Shown: in pieces, positions 40,539-48,318 of the stretch
Numbering within the stretch: position 1 is the stretch's first letter
How the letters are laid out: each line of letters starts with the position of its first letter
DNA from: Streptomyces sp. man185
Lineage (GTDB): Bacteria > Actinomycetota > Actinomycetes > Streptomycetales > Streptomycetaceae
Reading direction: 5' to 3'
NCBI GenBank assembly: GCA_002551355.1
Contig: NTHE01000030.1
Coordinates: forward strand, 1 to 64,000
Length of the DNA: 64,000 bases
Program-made: the position numbers and the translations under genes
Notes under the pieces: model-generated
What the model was told of the DNA's origin: nothing
What the model saw: only the letters and a program-made list of their open reading frames with translations
Database searches by the model: none

Positions 40539-40590
40539 CCCGAGCGCACAGTTCTGCCGGGGACGCCCGGACCCGGGCTCACCCCACGTG

Positions 40591-40619
40591 CGCCCCCGCC
40601 GATCCTTCCGGCGGGGGCG
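40591..40619 (+). terminator. intrinsic terminator after the M20 operon
   Basis: CGCCCCCGCC (40591-40600) and GGCGGGGGCG (40610-40619) form a perfect 10-bp stem with a 9-base loop, 52 bp after the M20 stop codon. Confidence 0.7.
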
Positions 40620-40681
40620 TACGGCACGATGGGTCGCCGTCCCAGCCGTCGTAGGCACCCCGCCCCACCTGGAGGAACCCC

Positions 40682-41374
40682 GTGACCGCCGAGTCCGCCG
40701 CCGCGTCCGCGGCTTCCGCTTCCGCCGCCGGACCCGCCGGACCCGAGCCGGAGATCCTCGCCGCGTTCGAGGCCGCCAAGGGCTTCATGCCGGTCCACGA
40801 GGGCCTCGCCCTGTACGCCGCCGCCACCGAGGCCGGCGCGCTCGGGCTGCCGCTGCTGGAGGTGGGCACGTACTGCGGGCGCTCCGCCATCCTGCTCGCG
40901 GACGCGGCCCGGGCGGCCGGGGTGAGCGCGCTCACCGTCGACCACCACCGGGGCAGCGAGGAGCAGCAGCCCGGCTGGGAGTACCACGACCCGAGCGTGG
41001 TGGACCCGGAGGTCGGGCTGATGGACACCCTGCCGACGTTCCGCCGCACCCTGCGCCGGGCCGGCCTGGAGGACCACGTGGTGGCGCTCGTCGGGCGTTC
41101 CCCGCAGGTAGCCGCCGTATGGAACGGGCCGCTCGGGCTGGTCTTCATCGACGGCGGGCACACCGACGAGCACGCGAGCGCCGACTACGAGGGCTGGGCC
41201 CCGCATGTCGCCGAAGGCGGCCTGCTGGTGATCCACGACGTGTTCCCCGACCCGGCCGACGGCGGGCAGGCCCCGTACCGGATCCACCAGCGGGCGCTGG
41301 CCTCCGGGGCGTTCACCGAGGTTTCGGTGACGGACTCGCTGCGCGTGCTGCGCCGCACGGGGGCCGGGATCTGA
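40682..41374 (+). CDS. class I SAM-dependent methyltransferase
   Basis: This 230-residue protein of the Methyltransf_24 type has the SAM-binding glycine loop LLEVGTYCGRSAILLADAA (about 58-76), VDHHRGSEEQQPGWEYHDP, and LVFIDGGHTDEHASADY (about 152-168), whose Asp/His resemble the metal-assisted O-methyltransferases. The first ~20 residues are Ala/Ser/Gly-rich. The GTG start follows TGGAGGA. Substrate unknown. The gene stands just before a probable leaderless amidase gene. Confidence 0.87.
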   Translation: MTAESAAASAASASAAGPAGPEPEILAAFEAAKGFMPVHEGLALYAAATEAGALGLPLLEVGTYCGRSAILLADAARAAGVSALTVDHHRGSEEQQPGWEYHDPSVVDPEVGLMDTLPTFRRTLRRAGLEDHVVALVGRSPQVAAVWNGPLGLVFIDGGHTDEHASADYEGWAPHVAEGGLLVIHDVFPDPADGGQAPYRIHQRALASGAFTEVSVTDSLRVLRRTGAGI

Positions 41375-41397
41375 GCCGTCCGCACGGAGCGGGTGGG

Positions 41398-41403
41398 TAG
41401 CAT
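41398..41403 (+). promoter_or_regulatory. candidate -10 element for a leaderless amidase mRNA
   Basis: TAGCAT lies six bases before the GTG start at 41410, and no ribosome-binding site fits in between. Transcription would start at or next to the start codon. Confidence 0.5.
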
Positions 41404-41409
41404 CGCCGC

Positions 41410-42321
41410 GTGCCGTACGACGACAGCCTTCCCCCCACCCGCCGCGCCCGGCCCCTGTCCGTGGCCGCCGCCCTGGCCGCCGTGTGCCTGACCGCCGCCG
41501 GATGCGGCGTCGGTCAGGAAGCCGACCGGGCCGACGGAGCCCCGCCCCGCCCCGACGCGGACGCCACCTCCCCCGCCCCCTCGGAGCCGGCCGGTTCCGC
41601 CTCTCCTTCCGGTTCCGCTTCCGCTTCCGCGAAGCCGCTGCCGAAGGGTCCGCTGACCGGCCGGACCGTGGTGATCGACCCGGGACACAATCCGGGTAAC
41701 CGCGACCACACCCGGGAGATCAACGAGCAGGTCGACATCGGCACCGGCCGCAAGGAGTGCGATACGACCGGTACGTCCACGAACGACGGTTACGCGGAGG
41801 CCCGGTTCACCCTCGACGTGTCCCACCGGCTGCGCACCCTGCTGGAGGCCGAGGGCGCCCGGGTCCGACTGACGCACGACGCGGACCGGCCGTACGGACC
41901 GTGCATCGACGAGCGGGCCCGGATCGGGAACGAGGCGAAGGCCGATGCGGTGGTCTCGGTGCACGCGGACGGATCGGCGGTGGGCAACCGGGGCTTCCAT
42001 GTGATCCTGCCCGCCGGGGTGAAGGGCGGCGGGGCCGACACCTCGAAGATCGTGAAGAGTTCGGCCGATCTCGGCGCGAGGATCGCGGGACACTTCGTCC
42101 GCACGACCGGAAGCGCGCCTTCCAATTACATCGGCGGAAATACCGGTCTGGACACGCGTAATGATCTCGGCGGACTGAATCTGTCGACCGTGCCCAAGGT
42201 GTTCGTCGAATGCGGCAATATGCGTGACCCGAAGGACGCCGCCCTGCTCACCAGCGCGAGTTGGCGGCAGAAGGCGGCCCAGGGCCTGGCCGACGGCATC
42301 AGTAGCCACCTGAAGGGGTAG
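41410..42321 (+). CDS. N-acetylmuramoyl-L-alanine amidase (Amidase_3), lipoprotein
   Basis: This 303-residue secreted enzyme cuts the bond between N-acetylmuramic acid and L-alanine in peptidoglycan. The signal peptide ends in CLTAAGC, a probable lipobox with the lipidated Cys near 32, followed by a Ser/Pro/Ala linker to about residue 80. The catalytic domain has VVIDPGHNPGN (zinc His), the SVHADGS strand (second zinc His), and VFVECGNMRDPKDA with the catalytic Glu. So it is anchored outside the membrane and acts on the cell wall. Confidence 0.92.
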   Translation: MPYDDSLPPTRRARPLSVAAALAAVCLTAAGCGVGQEADRADGAPPRPDADATSPAPSEPAGSASPSGSASASAKPLPKGPLTGRTVVIDPGHNPGNRDHTREINEQVDIGTGRKECDTTGTSTNDGYAEARFTLDVSHRLRTLLEAEGARVRLTHDADRPYGPCIDERARIGNEAKADAVVSVHADGSAVGNRGFHVILPAGVKGGGADTSKIVKSSADLGARIAGHFVRTTGSAPSNYIGGNTGLDTRNDLGGLNLSTVPKVFVECGNMRDPKDAALLTSASWRQKAAQGLADGISSHLKG

Positions 42322-42406
42322 TTCTGCGGTGAAATTGGGGGGATAACCGCTCATGATCCGGGCTCGGACACAACCCGCCCGGGCAGACGATAGATTCATC
42401 CGTACG

Positions 42407-42478
42407 ATGGGGAGCCGCTCCCGAGCTTCGAGCCGCACCGGCGGCAGCGACGACCGCCCCGACGAGACGACCGACTAA
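42407..42478 (+). CDS. possible 23-residue leader ORF
   Basis: MGSRSRASSRTGGSDDRPDETTD follows a TAGATT -10-like element (42391-42396) and ends 10 bp before the GTG of the DUF5336 gene. It has no recognisable domain and no good ribosome-binding site. It may be only part of a 5' leader. Low certainty. Confidence 0.25.
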   Translation: MGSRSRASSRTGGSDDRPDETTD

Positions 42479-42488
42479 GGACCTTCAC

Positions 42489-43349
42489 GTGAATATCCGA
42501 TCCCTCACACGAGGCGACGGCGTGGTGATCGGAGCAGCGGTCGTGCTGTTCATCGCCTCTTTCCTCGACTTCTCCAGCTACGACTGCCCGCAGGGTGTCG
42601 ACTGCTCCCGGTTCGACAGCCCGAACGCCTGGGACGCGCTCGGCATCCTGATGAGCGTCTACCTCGCCGGCGTCATCGCCGCGGCGTTGGTGATCGTCGG
42701 CCGTGCGATGCCGGGCCGCAAGGTCGTCGGGCTCGACCTCGGCCAGTTCGGCGTGGCGCTCACCGTCTTCGCCGTGTGGACCGCCTTCTGGACGATCCTC
42801 GACATCAGCAACGCCGGGGCCGGCCTGATCCTCGGTCTGCTCGCCACCATCGTGCTCGCCGGCGCCGCGATCGCCGGACCGCTGGTGCCCTTCCTCAAGG
42901 CCCCGCTCCTCAGCCCGCCCTCCCCGGCGCAGGGCGTGCAGGGCGGCCAGGCCCCGTACGGCGTGCAGCCCGGCCAGGGCTACGGCTTCCCGGGCGGCCA
43001 GCAGCAGCAGCCGTACGGCGCCCAGCCGAACCAGGGTTACGGCTACCCCGGCGCCCAGCAGGGCCAGCCCGCCCAGGCCGACCCCGCTCAGGCGCAGGCA
43101 CAGCAGGCCCAGGCCCAGCAGCCCTCGCAGGGCGGCGCGGCGCCGGCGGGCGACTTCACCCCGTTCTGGTTCGCCGTTCCGGTGGCGCGCCCGCTGTACG
43201 GCGAGGACGGTTCGCCGAACCCGATCGCCGAGCTGGCGCCGGGCACCTGGTACCTCGCGGTGGAGCAGCGCGGCCAGAGCCTGATCGCCCAGACGCAGGA
43301 CGGCCGTCGCGGCGTCCTCCAGGACACCACGGGCATCCAGCGCGGCTGA
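42489..43349 (+). CDS. DUF5336-like membrane protein with Gln-rich tail
   Basis: This 286-residue protein has four membrane segments in its first ~140 residues (DGVVIGAAVVLFIASFL; GILMSVYLAGVIAAALVIVG; FGVALTVFAVWTAFWTIL; ILGLLATIVLAGAAIAG). A disordered Pro/Gly/Gln/Tyr repeat follows (PYGVQPGQGYGFPGGQ-like units, about 150-225), then a short folded end with FWFAVPVARPLYGEDG. Such GQGYG repeats occur in actinobacterial membrane organisers. Function unknown. Start GTG with AAGGAC upstream. Confidence 0.82.
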   Translation: MNIRSLTRGDGVVIGAAVVLFIASFLDFSSYDCPQGVDCSRFDSPNAWDALGILMSVYLAGVIAAALVIVGRAMPGRKVVGLDLGQFGVALTVFAVWTAFWTILDISNAGAGLILGLLATIVLAGAAIAGPLVPFLKAPLLSPPSPAQGVQGGQAPYGVQPGQGYGFPGGQQQQPYGAQPNQGYGYPGAQQGQPAQADPAQAQAQQAQAQQPSQGGAAPAGDFTPFWFAVPVARPLYGEDGSPNPIAELAPGTWYLAVEQRGQSLIAQTQDGRRGVLQDTTGIQRG

Positions 43350-43366
43350 TCCCCGACGCACACCGC

Positions 43367-43394
43367 GGCCCCTCGCCCTTCCGGGCGGGGGGCC
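43367..43394 (+). terminator. intrinsic terminator after the DUF5336 gene
   Basis: GGCCCCTCGCCC (43367-43378) pairs with GGGCGGGGGGCC (43383-43394) with one G-U pair and a 4-base loop. It is followed by a short T-containing stretch. Confidence 0.7.
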
Positions 43395-43461
43395 GTTGTC
43401 GTACAGTCCAAGCCGCACCCACGCGTCTGACACTTCATCAGCTACGGCTGGAGGGAACGGC

Positions 43462-44472
43462 ATGCGGCTCGGACTCGCGCTCGGATACTGGGGCCGCGGC
43501 CCGGACCCCGGCCAGCTCGCCCTGGTCCAGGAGGCCGAGCGGCTCGGCTACGACTCGGTGTGGACGGCGGAGGCCTGGGGCTCGGACGCCTTCACGCCGC
43601 TGACCTGGATCGCCGCCCACACCTCGCGGATCCGGCTGGGCACCGGCATCGCCCAGATGGCGGCCCGCACGCCCACCGCGACGGCCATGCACGCGCTGAC
43701 CCTGGACCATCTCTCCGGTGGCCGGATGCTGCTCGGTCTCGGTCTGTCGGGGCCGCAGGTGGTGGAGGGGTGGTACGGGCGGCCGTTCCCGAAGAGCCCG
43801 CTGACCGCGACCCGCGAGTACGTCGAGGTGATCCGGCAGGTGCTGGCACGGCAGGGCCCGGTCGAGCTGGCGGGCCGCTTCCACTCCCACCCGTACGACG
43901 GCCCGGACGCCACCGGTCTCGGCAAGCCGCTGAAGCCGATCACGCATCCGCTGCGTGCCTCGCTGCCGGTCCTGCTGGGGGCCGAGGGCCCGAAGAACAT
44001 CGCGCAGACGGTTCGGATCGCGGACGGCTGGCTGCCGCTGTACTGGTCGCCGCAGCGGACGGACGTGTACGAAGCCTCGCTCACCGGGCTCCGGGACGGT
44101 TTCATGGTCGCGCCGATGGCCCGTGCGCACGTCTGCGACGACGTGGCCGAGGGGCTGTGGCCGGTGAAGGCGATGCTCGGCTTCTACATCGGCGGGATGG
44201 GACACGCGGCCCGCAACTTCCACGCCGGCCTGATGGCCCGCATGGGCTTCGAGGAGGAGGCCCGGCGGATCCAGGAGCTGTTTCTCCAGGGCCGCAAGGA
44301 GGATGCGGTACGGGCGGTGCCCGACGCGTTCGCCGACGAGATCTCGCTGATCGGGCCGCGCGCCCGGATCGCGGAGCGGCTGGAGCTGTGGCGCACGGGC
44401 CCGGTGACGGATCTGCTGGTCACCGCCCCGGACCCGCACACCCTGCGGGTCCTCGCGGAGCTCAACTCCTAG
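43462..44472 (+). CDS. LLM-class F420-dependent oxidoreductase
   Basis: This 336-residue luciferase-like TIM-barrel protein begins MRLGLALGYWGRGPDP and shows ERLGYDSVWTAEAWGSDAFTPLTWIAA (about 30-56), RIRLGTGIAQMAARTP and LDHLSGGRMLLGLGLSGPQVVEGWYG, the pattern of F420-dependent members. A C-terminal part with LYWSPQRTDVY and a DEISLIGPRARIAERL helix completes the fold. It transfers hydride between F420 and an unknown substrate. The ATG at 43462 follows GGAGGG. Convergent with the mycothiol-type gene downstream. Confidence 0.92.
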   Translation: MRLGLALGYWGRGPDPGQLALVQEAERLGYDSVWTAEAWGSDAFTPLTWIAAHTSRIRLGTGIAQMAARTPTATAMHALTLDHLSGGRMLLGLGLSGPQVVEGWYGRPFPKSPLTATREYVEVIRQVLARQGPVELAGRFHSHPYDGPDATGLGKPLKPITHPLRASLPVLLGAEGPKNIAQTVRIADGWLPLYWSPQRTDVYEASLTGLRDGFMVAPMARAHVCDDVAEGLWPVKAMLGFYIGGMGHAARNFHAGLMARMGFEEEARRIQELFLQGRKEDAVRAVPDAFADEISLIGPRARIAERLELWRTGPVTDLLVTAPDPHTLRVLAELNS

Positions 44473-44481
44473 ACAGGGCGC

Positions 44482-45261
44482 TCAGCCGAAGGAGGACCGG
44501 TCCAGCCAGAAGTCCAGCAGGGCCGCGTCGCCGAGCACCTCCACGCGCGGACCGGTGGGCTCCAGGCGGCGGTTGAAGACGAGCATCAGATCGGTGAGCG
44601 AGCCGCGCAGCGCGACGGTCGCCTTCTCGTGCGCGTGCCGCCAGGTGAAGCGGTCGTCGCCGAACTCGATCAGCCATTCCGCGCCGGGCGCATCGGTGGC
44701 GTGCAGATGCAACGAGCGCCCGCCGCCCCGCAGTTCCGCCGCCTCCGGGTCGCCCTCCTCCTGGGCCAGGGAGACGATGCCCAGCCACTCCTCGATGGTG
44801 TCGGCGGCCACCTCGGCGTCGACCTCGTACGGGGCGCGGGCGGCGAGCGCCGCGTCCGCCCGGTGCACCGCCGTCTCGTGCGTCATGCGCCGAGCCCAGA
44901 AGGCCGTACGCTGCTCGGTCACCCACGTCCACACCTCGGTGTCCGGCCCGGCTTCCCGCAGCGCTTCGACGGTTGCGGCAGCGCCTTCGGCGAGCCAGGC
45001 GTCGAGCGCGGCCGGGTCCTCGCTCTCCGGCCCCGCGAAGCCGGGCACCTTGTCCTCCGGGAACTCGTCGGCGGCCCGGGTGCGGACTGTCTCGCCGACC
45101 CAGCGGTGCGCGCCGCCGACATGCACGGCGAGCTCGCGGAGGGTCCAGTCGGGGCAGGTGGGGACGGTCGCGGCGAGGTCGGCGCCGGTCAGTACCGCGC
45201 GCAGGGCATCGGTCTGGGCCAGGATCTCGTCGCAGTAGCGGTCGTGGGAGAGAGACGTCAT
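44482..45261 (-). CDS. maleylpyruvate isomerase-family mycothiol-dependent protein
   Basis: This 259-residue protein has a DinB-like four-helix N-terminal domain with TCPDWTLRELAVHVGGAHRWV (about 36-56) and RMTHETAVHRADAA (about 125-138), whose histidines form the metal site of mycothiol-dependent enzymes. A C-terminal SCP2-like beta domain with LHLHATDAPGAEWLIEF and GSLTDLMLVFNRR follows. Family members isomerise maleylpyruvate or conjugate mycothiol; the real substrate is unknown. The start at MTSLSHDRYCDEIL (45261) fits relatives better than an in-frame ATG at 45297. Confidence 0.88.
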   Translation of the reverse strand: MTSLSHDRYCDEILAQTDALRAVLTGADLAATVPTCPDWTLRELAVHVGGAHRWVGETVRTRAADEFPEDKVPGFAGPESEDPAALDAWLAEGAAATVEALREAGPDTEVWTWVTEQRTAFWARRMTHETAVHRADAALAARAPYEVDAEVAADTIEEWLGIVSLAQEEGDPEAAELRGGGRSLHLHATDAPGAEWLIEFGDDRFTWRHAHEKATVALRGSLTDLMLVFNRRLEPTGPRVEVLGDAALLDFWLDRSSFG

Positions 45262-45314
45262 GCGGCGCACCCTAACCGGCGGCACCGGGCTGATCATCCG
45301 GATTACCGCCGGTG

Positions 45315-45393
45315 CTCCCCGGCCGACTGGGACGTGCAGGCTCCCCGGCCGACTGGGGCTGTGGAAGCTATCCGGTCAGCTGGGACGTGGAGG
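45315..45393. repeat. three tandem 26-27-bp repeats
   Basis: CTCCCCGGCCGACTGGGACG (45315 on), CTCCCCGGCCGACTGGGGCT (45341 on) and CTATCCGGTCAGCTGGGACG (45368 on) begin three head-to-tail imperfect units. The third unit carries the stop codon and last codons of the lipoprotein gene, so the repeat may be a duplication of its 3' end. Confidence 0.7.
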
Positions 45394-45946
45394 GAACCTC
45401 GTCCTTCACCTCGGCACCCGCGTCCTTGCCCGCGTTCTTGACGCTGTCGATGACGCTCTCGAACGCGCCCACATCCCCCTCCCCCGCCTCGCCCTTGCGG
45501 AGCTTCGTTCCCAGCTCCTTGAGCGACTCGATCCCGGCGGTGAGCGGGGCGACGGCCTTCGACAGCAGCGGGTCCCCCTTGGCGTTCTCCGCCGCGGCCT
45601 TGAGCCGGTTGTAGGCGAACCCGCCCGCCAGACCCGCCTTGACGAGGGCGAAGCGCCGCCCCTCCGCCCCCTTCTTGAACGTCCCGGCGCGGTACGGCTT
45701 CACGATCCACTGGTACGTCGCCCCCGCCGCAAGCCCCGCGTTGGCGACGAACCGGGTCTTGGCGAGCCGCTGCTTCTCGGCGGCCGCCGAGGGGCTGGCT
45801 CCGGAGGGGGTGGCGGACGCCGAGGCGCTCGCCGCGTTGCCGCCGGCGGAGTCCCCGGAGTCGCCGCACGCGGTGGCGCCCGCCAGCAGGGAGCAGGACA
45901 GCAGCAGCGCCGCCAGGGTGCGGCACAGCGGTACGGAACGGGACAC
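45368..45946 (-). CDS. hypothetical secreted lipoprotein
   Basis: This 192-residue protein has a signal peptide (LAALLLSCSLLAGATAC) with lipobox GATAC, then a Ser/Ala/Gly linker and a helical domain of about 120 residues (TYQWIVKPYRAGTFKKG, FALVKAGLAGGFAYNRLKAAAENAKGD). Function is unknown. The GTG at 45944-45946 has AGGAGG five to six bases upstream and places the signal peptide at the N-terminus; a longer frame to 46063 would bury it. Its 3' end lies in a tandem repeat. Confidence 0.82.
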   Translation of the reverse strand: MSRSVPLCRTLAALLLSCSLLAGATACGDSGDSAGGNAASASASATPSGASPSAAAEKQRLAKTRFVANAGLAAGATYQWIVKPYRAGTFKKGAEGRRFALVKAGLAGGFAYNRLKAAAENAKGDPLLSKAVAPLTAGIESLKELGTKLRKGEAGEGDVGAFESVIDSVKNAGKDAGAEVKDEVPSTSQLTG

Positions 45947-46115
45947 GGCGGGCCTCCTGACCGGACCGGGACCAGGAGGAATGGGCCAATCCGGGCATGT
46001 CACAGCGAGTGACGGACCTCGGCACTCCGGCTCAGCCTCGACCGTCCCCACGCCGGTCGCCACTCAATGCGGGCCGTCCGGGTTTCACCCTGCGTAAAGC
46101 GGCAACCAGAGTTCC

Positions 46116-46406
46116 ATGTCTCCCAGAACCCGTTCAGGCAGCAGTTCAGCGGCACGAGTGATAGCCGTCGTGGCCGACATCCTGGCCTTCATCATCATCC
46201 TCTGGATCCTGATGTACCTGCTGGACGCCAACCGTGGCAACGACTTCGTGCAGTGGGTGCACGACGCGGCCCGCTGGCTCGCCGGCTGGTCGTACGACCT
46301 GTTCACGTTCGACAGGACGTGGGCGAACGTCGTCGCCGGTTACGGTCTCGCGGCCGTGGTCTATCTCTTCATCGGGCACGCCGTGGCGGGCCGCATCCGT
46401 CGCTGA
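46116..46406 (+). CDS. small membrane protein (96 aa)
   Basis: This small protein has two hydrophobic segments: VIAVVADILAFIIILWILMYLL (about 15-36) and WANVVAGYGLAAVVYLFIGHAVAG (about 69-92), separated by a Trp-rich amphipathic loop with RGNDFVQWVHDAARWLAGW. The ends are basic, so both termini are probably inside. Common in Streptomyces; function unknown. Ribosome-binding site weak. Confidence 0.8.
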   Translation: MSPRTRSGSSSAARVIAVVADILAFIIILWILMYLLDANRGNDFVQWVHDAARWLAGWSYDLFTFDRTWANVVAGYGLAAVVYLFIGHAVAGRIRR

Positions 46407-46428
46407 CCGGCTCCGCCCCGGGCGGTGT

Positions 46429-47502
46429 TCAGCGGCAGCAGTCCGGCTCCAGGCCGACCGGCAGCCGCTCACCCGCGAAGACCGCGGTGGTCGCCTCGTC
46501 CCCCCCGAGTGCGGCCACCGCCAGGAGCAGCGAGCCCGCCGTCCAAGTGGTCAACTCCTCGGGCCAGATGGCCCGTTCGCCTTCGAAGACGTACCCCGTC
46601 CAGTACAGCCCGCCCTCGGCGCGCAGGTGCTGGATCGACTGGAGGATCTCCAGCGCCCGGTCCGACTCCCCCGTCACCCAGAGGGCCAGGGCGAGTTCGC
46701 AGCTCTCCCCGCCGGTCACCCAGGGGTTGGGCAGCACGCAGCGCACCCCGAGGCCGGGCACGACGAAGCGGTCCCAGCCCTCCTGGATGCGGGCGGTTGC
46801 CTCGGCCCCGGTGACCGCGCCGCCGAGGACCGGGTAGTACCAGTCCATCGAGTAGCGGTTCTTGTCGAGGAAGCGCTCGGGGTGGCTGCGGATCGCGTGG
46901 GCCAGCGCCCCGGTCGCCAACTCCCAGTCGGGCTGCGGCTCCTCGCGCCGCTCCGCGATGGCCAGCGCGCAGCGCAGCGCCTGGTGGATCGAGGACGAAC
47001 CGGTCAGCAGCGCGTCGTTCACCGGGGTGCCGTCGGGATCCCGCTTCCAGCCGATCTGGCCTCCGGGTTGCTGGAGCCGGAGCACGAACTCGACCGCCGC
47101 GAAGACCGTGGGCCACATCCGGTCGACGAACGCGTCGTCGCCGGTGGCGAGGTAGTGGTGCCAGACGCCGACGGCCACGTACGCGACGAAGTTGCTCTCC
47201 AGGCCCCGGTCCGTCGGTTGGAGCGGGTCGCCGTCGTGGTAGGCGGCGTACCAGGAGCCGTCGGCGTTCTGGTTGCGGGCGAGCCACTCGTAGGCGCGGG
47301 CGGCGGCCCCGTGCTCGCCGGCCGCGTCCAGGGCCATCGCGGCCTCGGTGTGGTCCCACGGGTCGAGGTGATGTCCCCGGAACCAGGGCAGCGCCCCGTC
47401 CTCCCGCTGCACGGCAGCGATCGCGGCGACCGTGTCGGCGGCCTGAGCCGCCGTCAGGACGCCCGGCAGAACGAGGTGTTCGGTCTGTTCGGGAGTGCTC
47501 AC
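46429..47502 (-). CDS. alpha/alpha-toroid protein of the prenyltransferase/squalene-cyclase fold
   Basis: This 357-residue protein has repeated helical units with PWFRGHHLDPWDHTEAAMALDAAGEH, YEWLARNQNADGSWYAAYHDG and YWTGYVFEGERAIWPEEL, the QW-like pattern of terpenoid-cyclase toroids. The usual database name is prenyltransferase, but the acidic DxDD or zinc ligands of known enzymes are not evident, so it may be a glycoside-processing or binding toroid instead. The GTG start (47500-47502) overlaps the methyltransferase stop codon (GTGA). Last gene of the GT4-methyltransferase-toroid operon. Confidence 0.82.
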   Translation of the reverse strand: MSTPEQTEHLVLPGVLTAAQAADTVAAIAAVQREDGALPWFRGHHLDPWDHTEAAMALDAAGEHGAAARAYEWLARNQNADGSWYAAYHDGDPLQPTDRGLESNFVAYVAVGVWHHYLATGDDAFVDRMWPTVFAAVEFVLRLQQPGGQIGWKRDPDGTPVNDALLTGSSSIHQALRCALAIAERREEPQPDWELATGALAHAIRSHPERFLDKNRYSMDWYYPVLGGAVTGAEATARIQEGWDRFVVPGLGVRCVLPNPWVTGGESCELALALWVTGESDRALEILQSIQHLRAEGGLYWTGYVFEGERAIWPEELTTWTAGSLLLAVAALGGDEATTAVFAGERLPVGLEPDCCR

Positions 47503-48230
47503 GCCTCGGCCTTCGGAAGATGCGGCTTGGTGGCGTACGCGACGAAGCTCTTGCCGACGACCGGGTTGAGGAGCTGCTCGGCGACCCGGGTCGCGAGCGG
47601 CTTCTTCATGATGTCCCAGACCAGCAGCTTGTGATAGGCCCGCACCGGCAGGGCCTTGTCGTTGTCCACGCCGAAGGCGCACTTCAGCCACCAGTACGGC
47701 GAGTGCAGGGCATGGGCGTGGTGGGTGCCGTACGGCTTGAGTCCGGCCTCGCGGATCCGGGCGAGGAGCTGGTCGGCCTTGTAGATGCGGATGTGGCCGC
47801 CCTCGACCTCGTGGTAGGCGTCGGAGAGGGTCCAGCAGATCTTCTCGGGGCCGTAGCGCGGGACGGTGACGGCTATCCGGCCGCCCGGCTTGAGGACCCG
47901 GACCATCTCGGCGAGGACGCCCTTGTCGTCCGGGATGTGCTCCATGACCTCGGAGATGATCACGACGTCGAAGGAGTCGTCGGGGAAGGGCAGGTTGAGG
48001 GCGTCGCCCTCCATCGCGGTGGCGGTGGCGCCCTCGGGGGCCTCACCGGCCTCCTTCATCGCGGCGAACCACTTGGCGACCTCGCGGATCTCCTCGGCGT
48101 TCTGGTCGAGGGCGACGACCTGCGCTCCGCGCCGGTAACACTCGAAGGCATGCCGGCCGGCACCGCAGCCCAGGTCGAGCACTCGGTCGCCGGCGGCGAG
48201 CGGGAAGCGGGTGAAGTCGACGGTCAGCAC
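47499..48230 (-). CDS. class I SAM-dependent methyltransferase
   Basis: This 243-residue UbiE-like enzyme has the SAM loop VLDLGCGAGRHAFECYRRGAQVVALDQ (about 20-46), GDALNLPFPDDSFDVVIISEVMEHIPD (about 78-104) and LKPGGRIAVTVP. The C-terminal lid has WTLSDAYHEVEGGHIRIYKADQLL. It probably methylates a glycolipid or sugar acid. The start is GTG at 48228-48230, 88 bp after the GT4 stop codon. It is coupled to the toroid protein by GTGA overlap, indicating a shared product. Confidence 0.9.
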   Translation of the reverse strand: MLTVDFTRFPLAAGDRVLDLGCGAGRHAFECYRRGAQVVALDQNAEEIREVAKWFAAMKEAGEAPEGATATAMEGDALNLPFPDDSFDVVIISEVMEHIPDDKGVLAEMVRVLKPGGRIAVTVPRYGPEKICWTLSDAYHEVEGGHIRIYKADQLLARIREAGLKPYGTHHAHALHSPYWWLKCAFGVDNDKALPVRAYHKLLVWDIMKKPLATRVAEQLLNPVVGKSFVAYATKPHLPKAEA

Positions 48231-48318
48231 GAGGGCCTGCCTTCGAGGTCGGAGGTACGGGTGGTGACGATCGGGTCCGCGGTCGCCCGGGGGCGCGCGG
48301 CCGCCCGGGAGTCCGCGG

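Noticed and set aside
46429..47502. A terpene biosynthetic cluster based on the prenyltransferase/cyclase-fold protein.
   Set aside because: No DxDD or aspartate-rich cyclase motif and no isoprenoid synthase are nearby; the neighbours are a GT4 and a methyltransferase.
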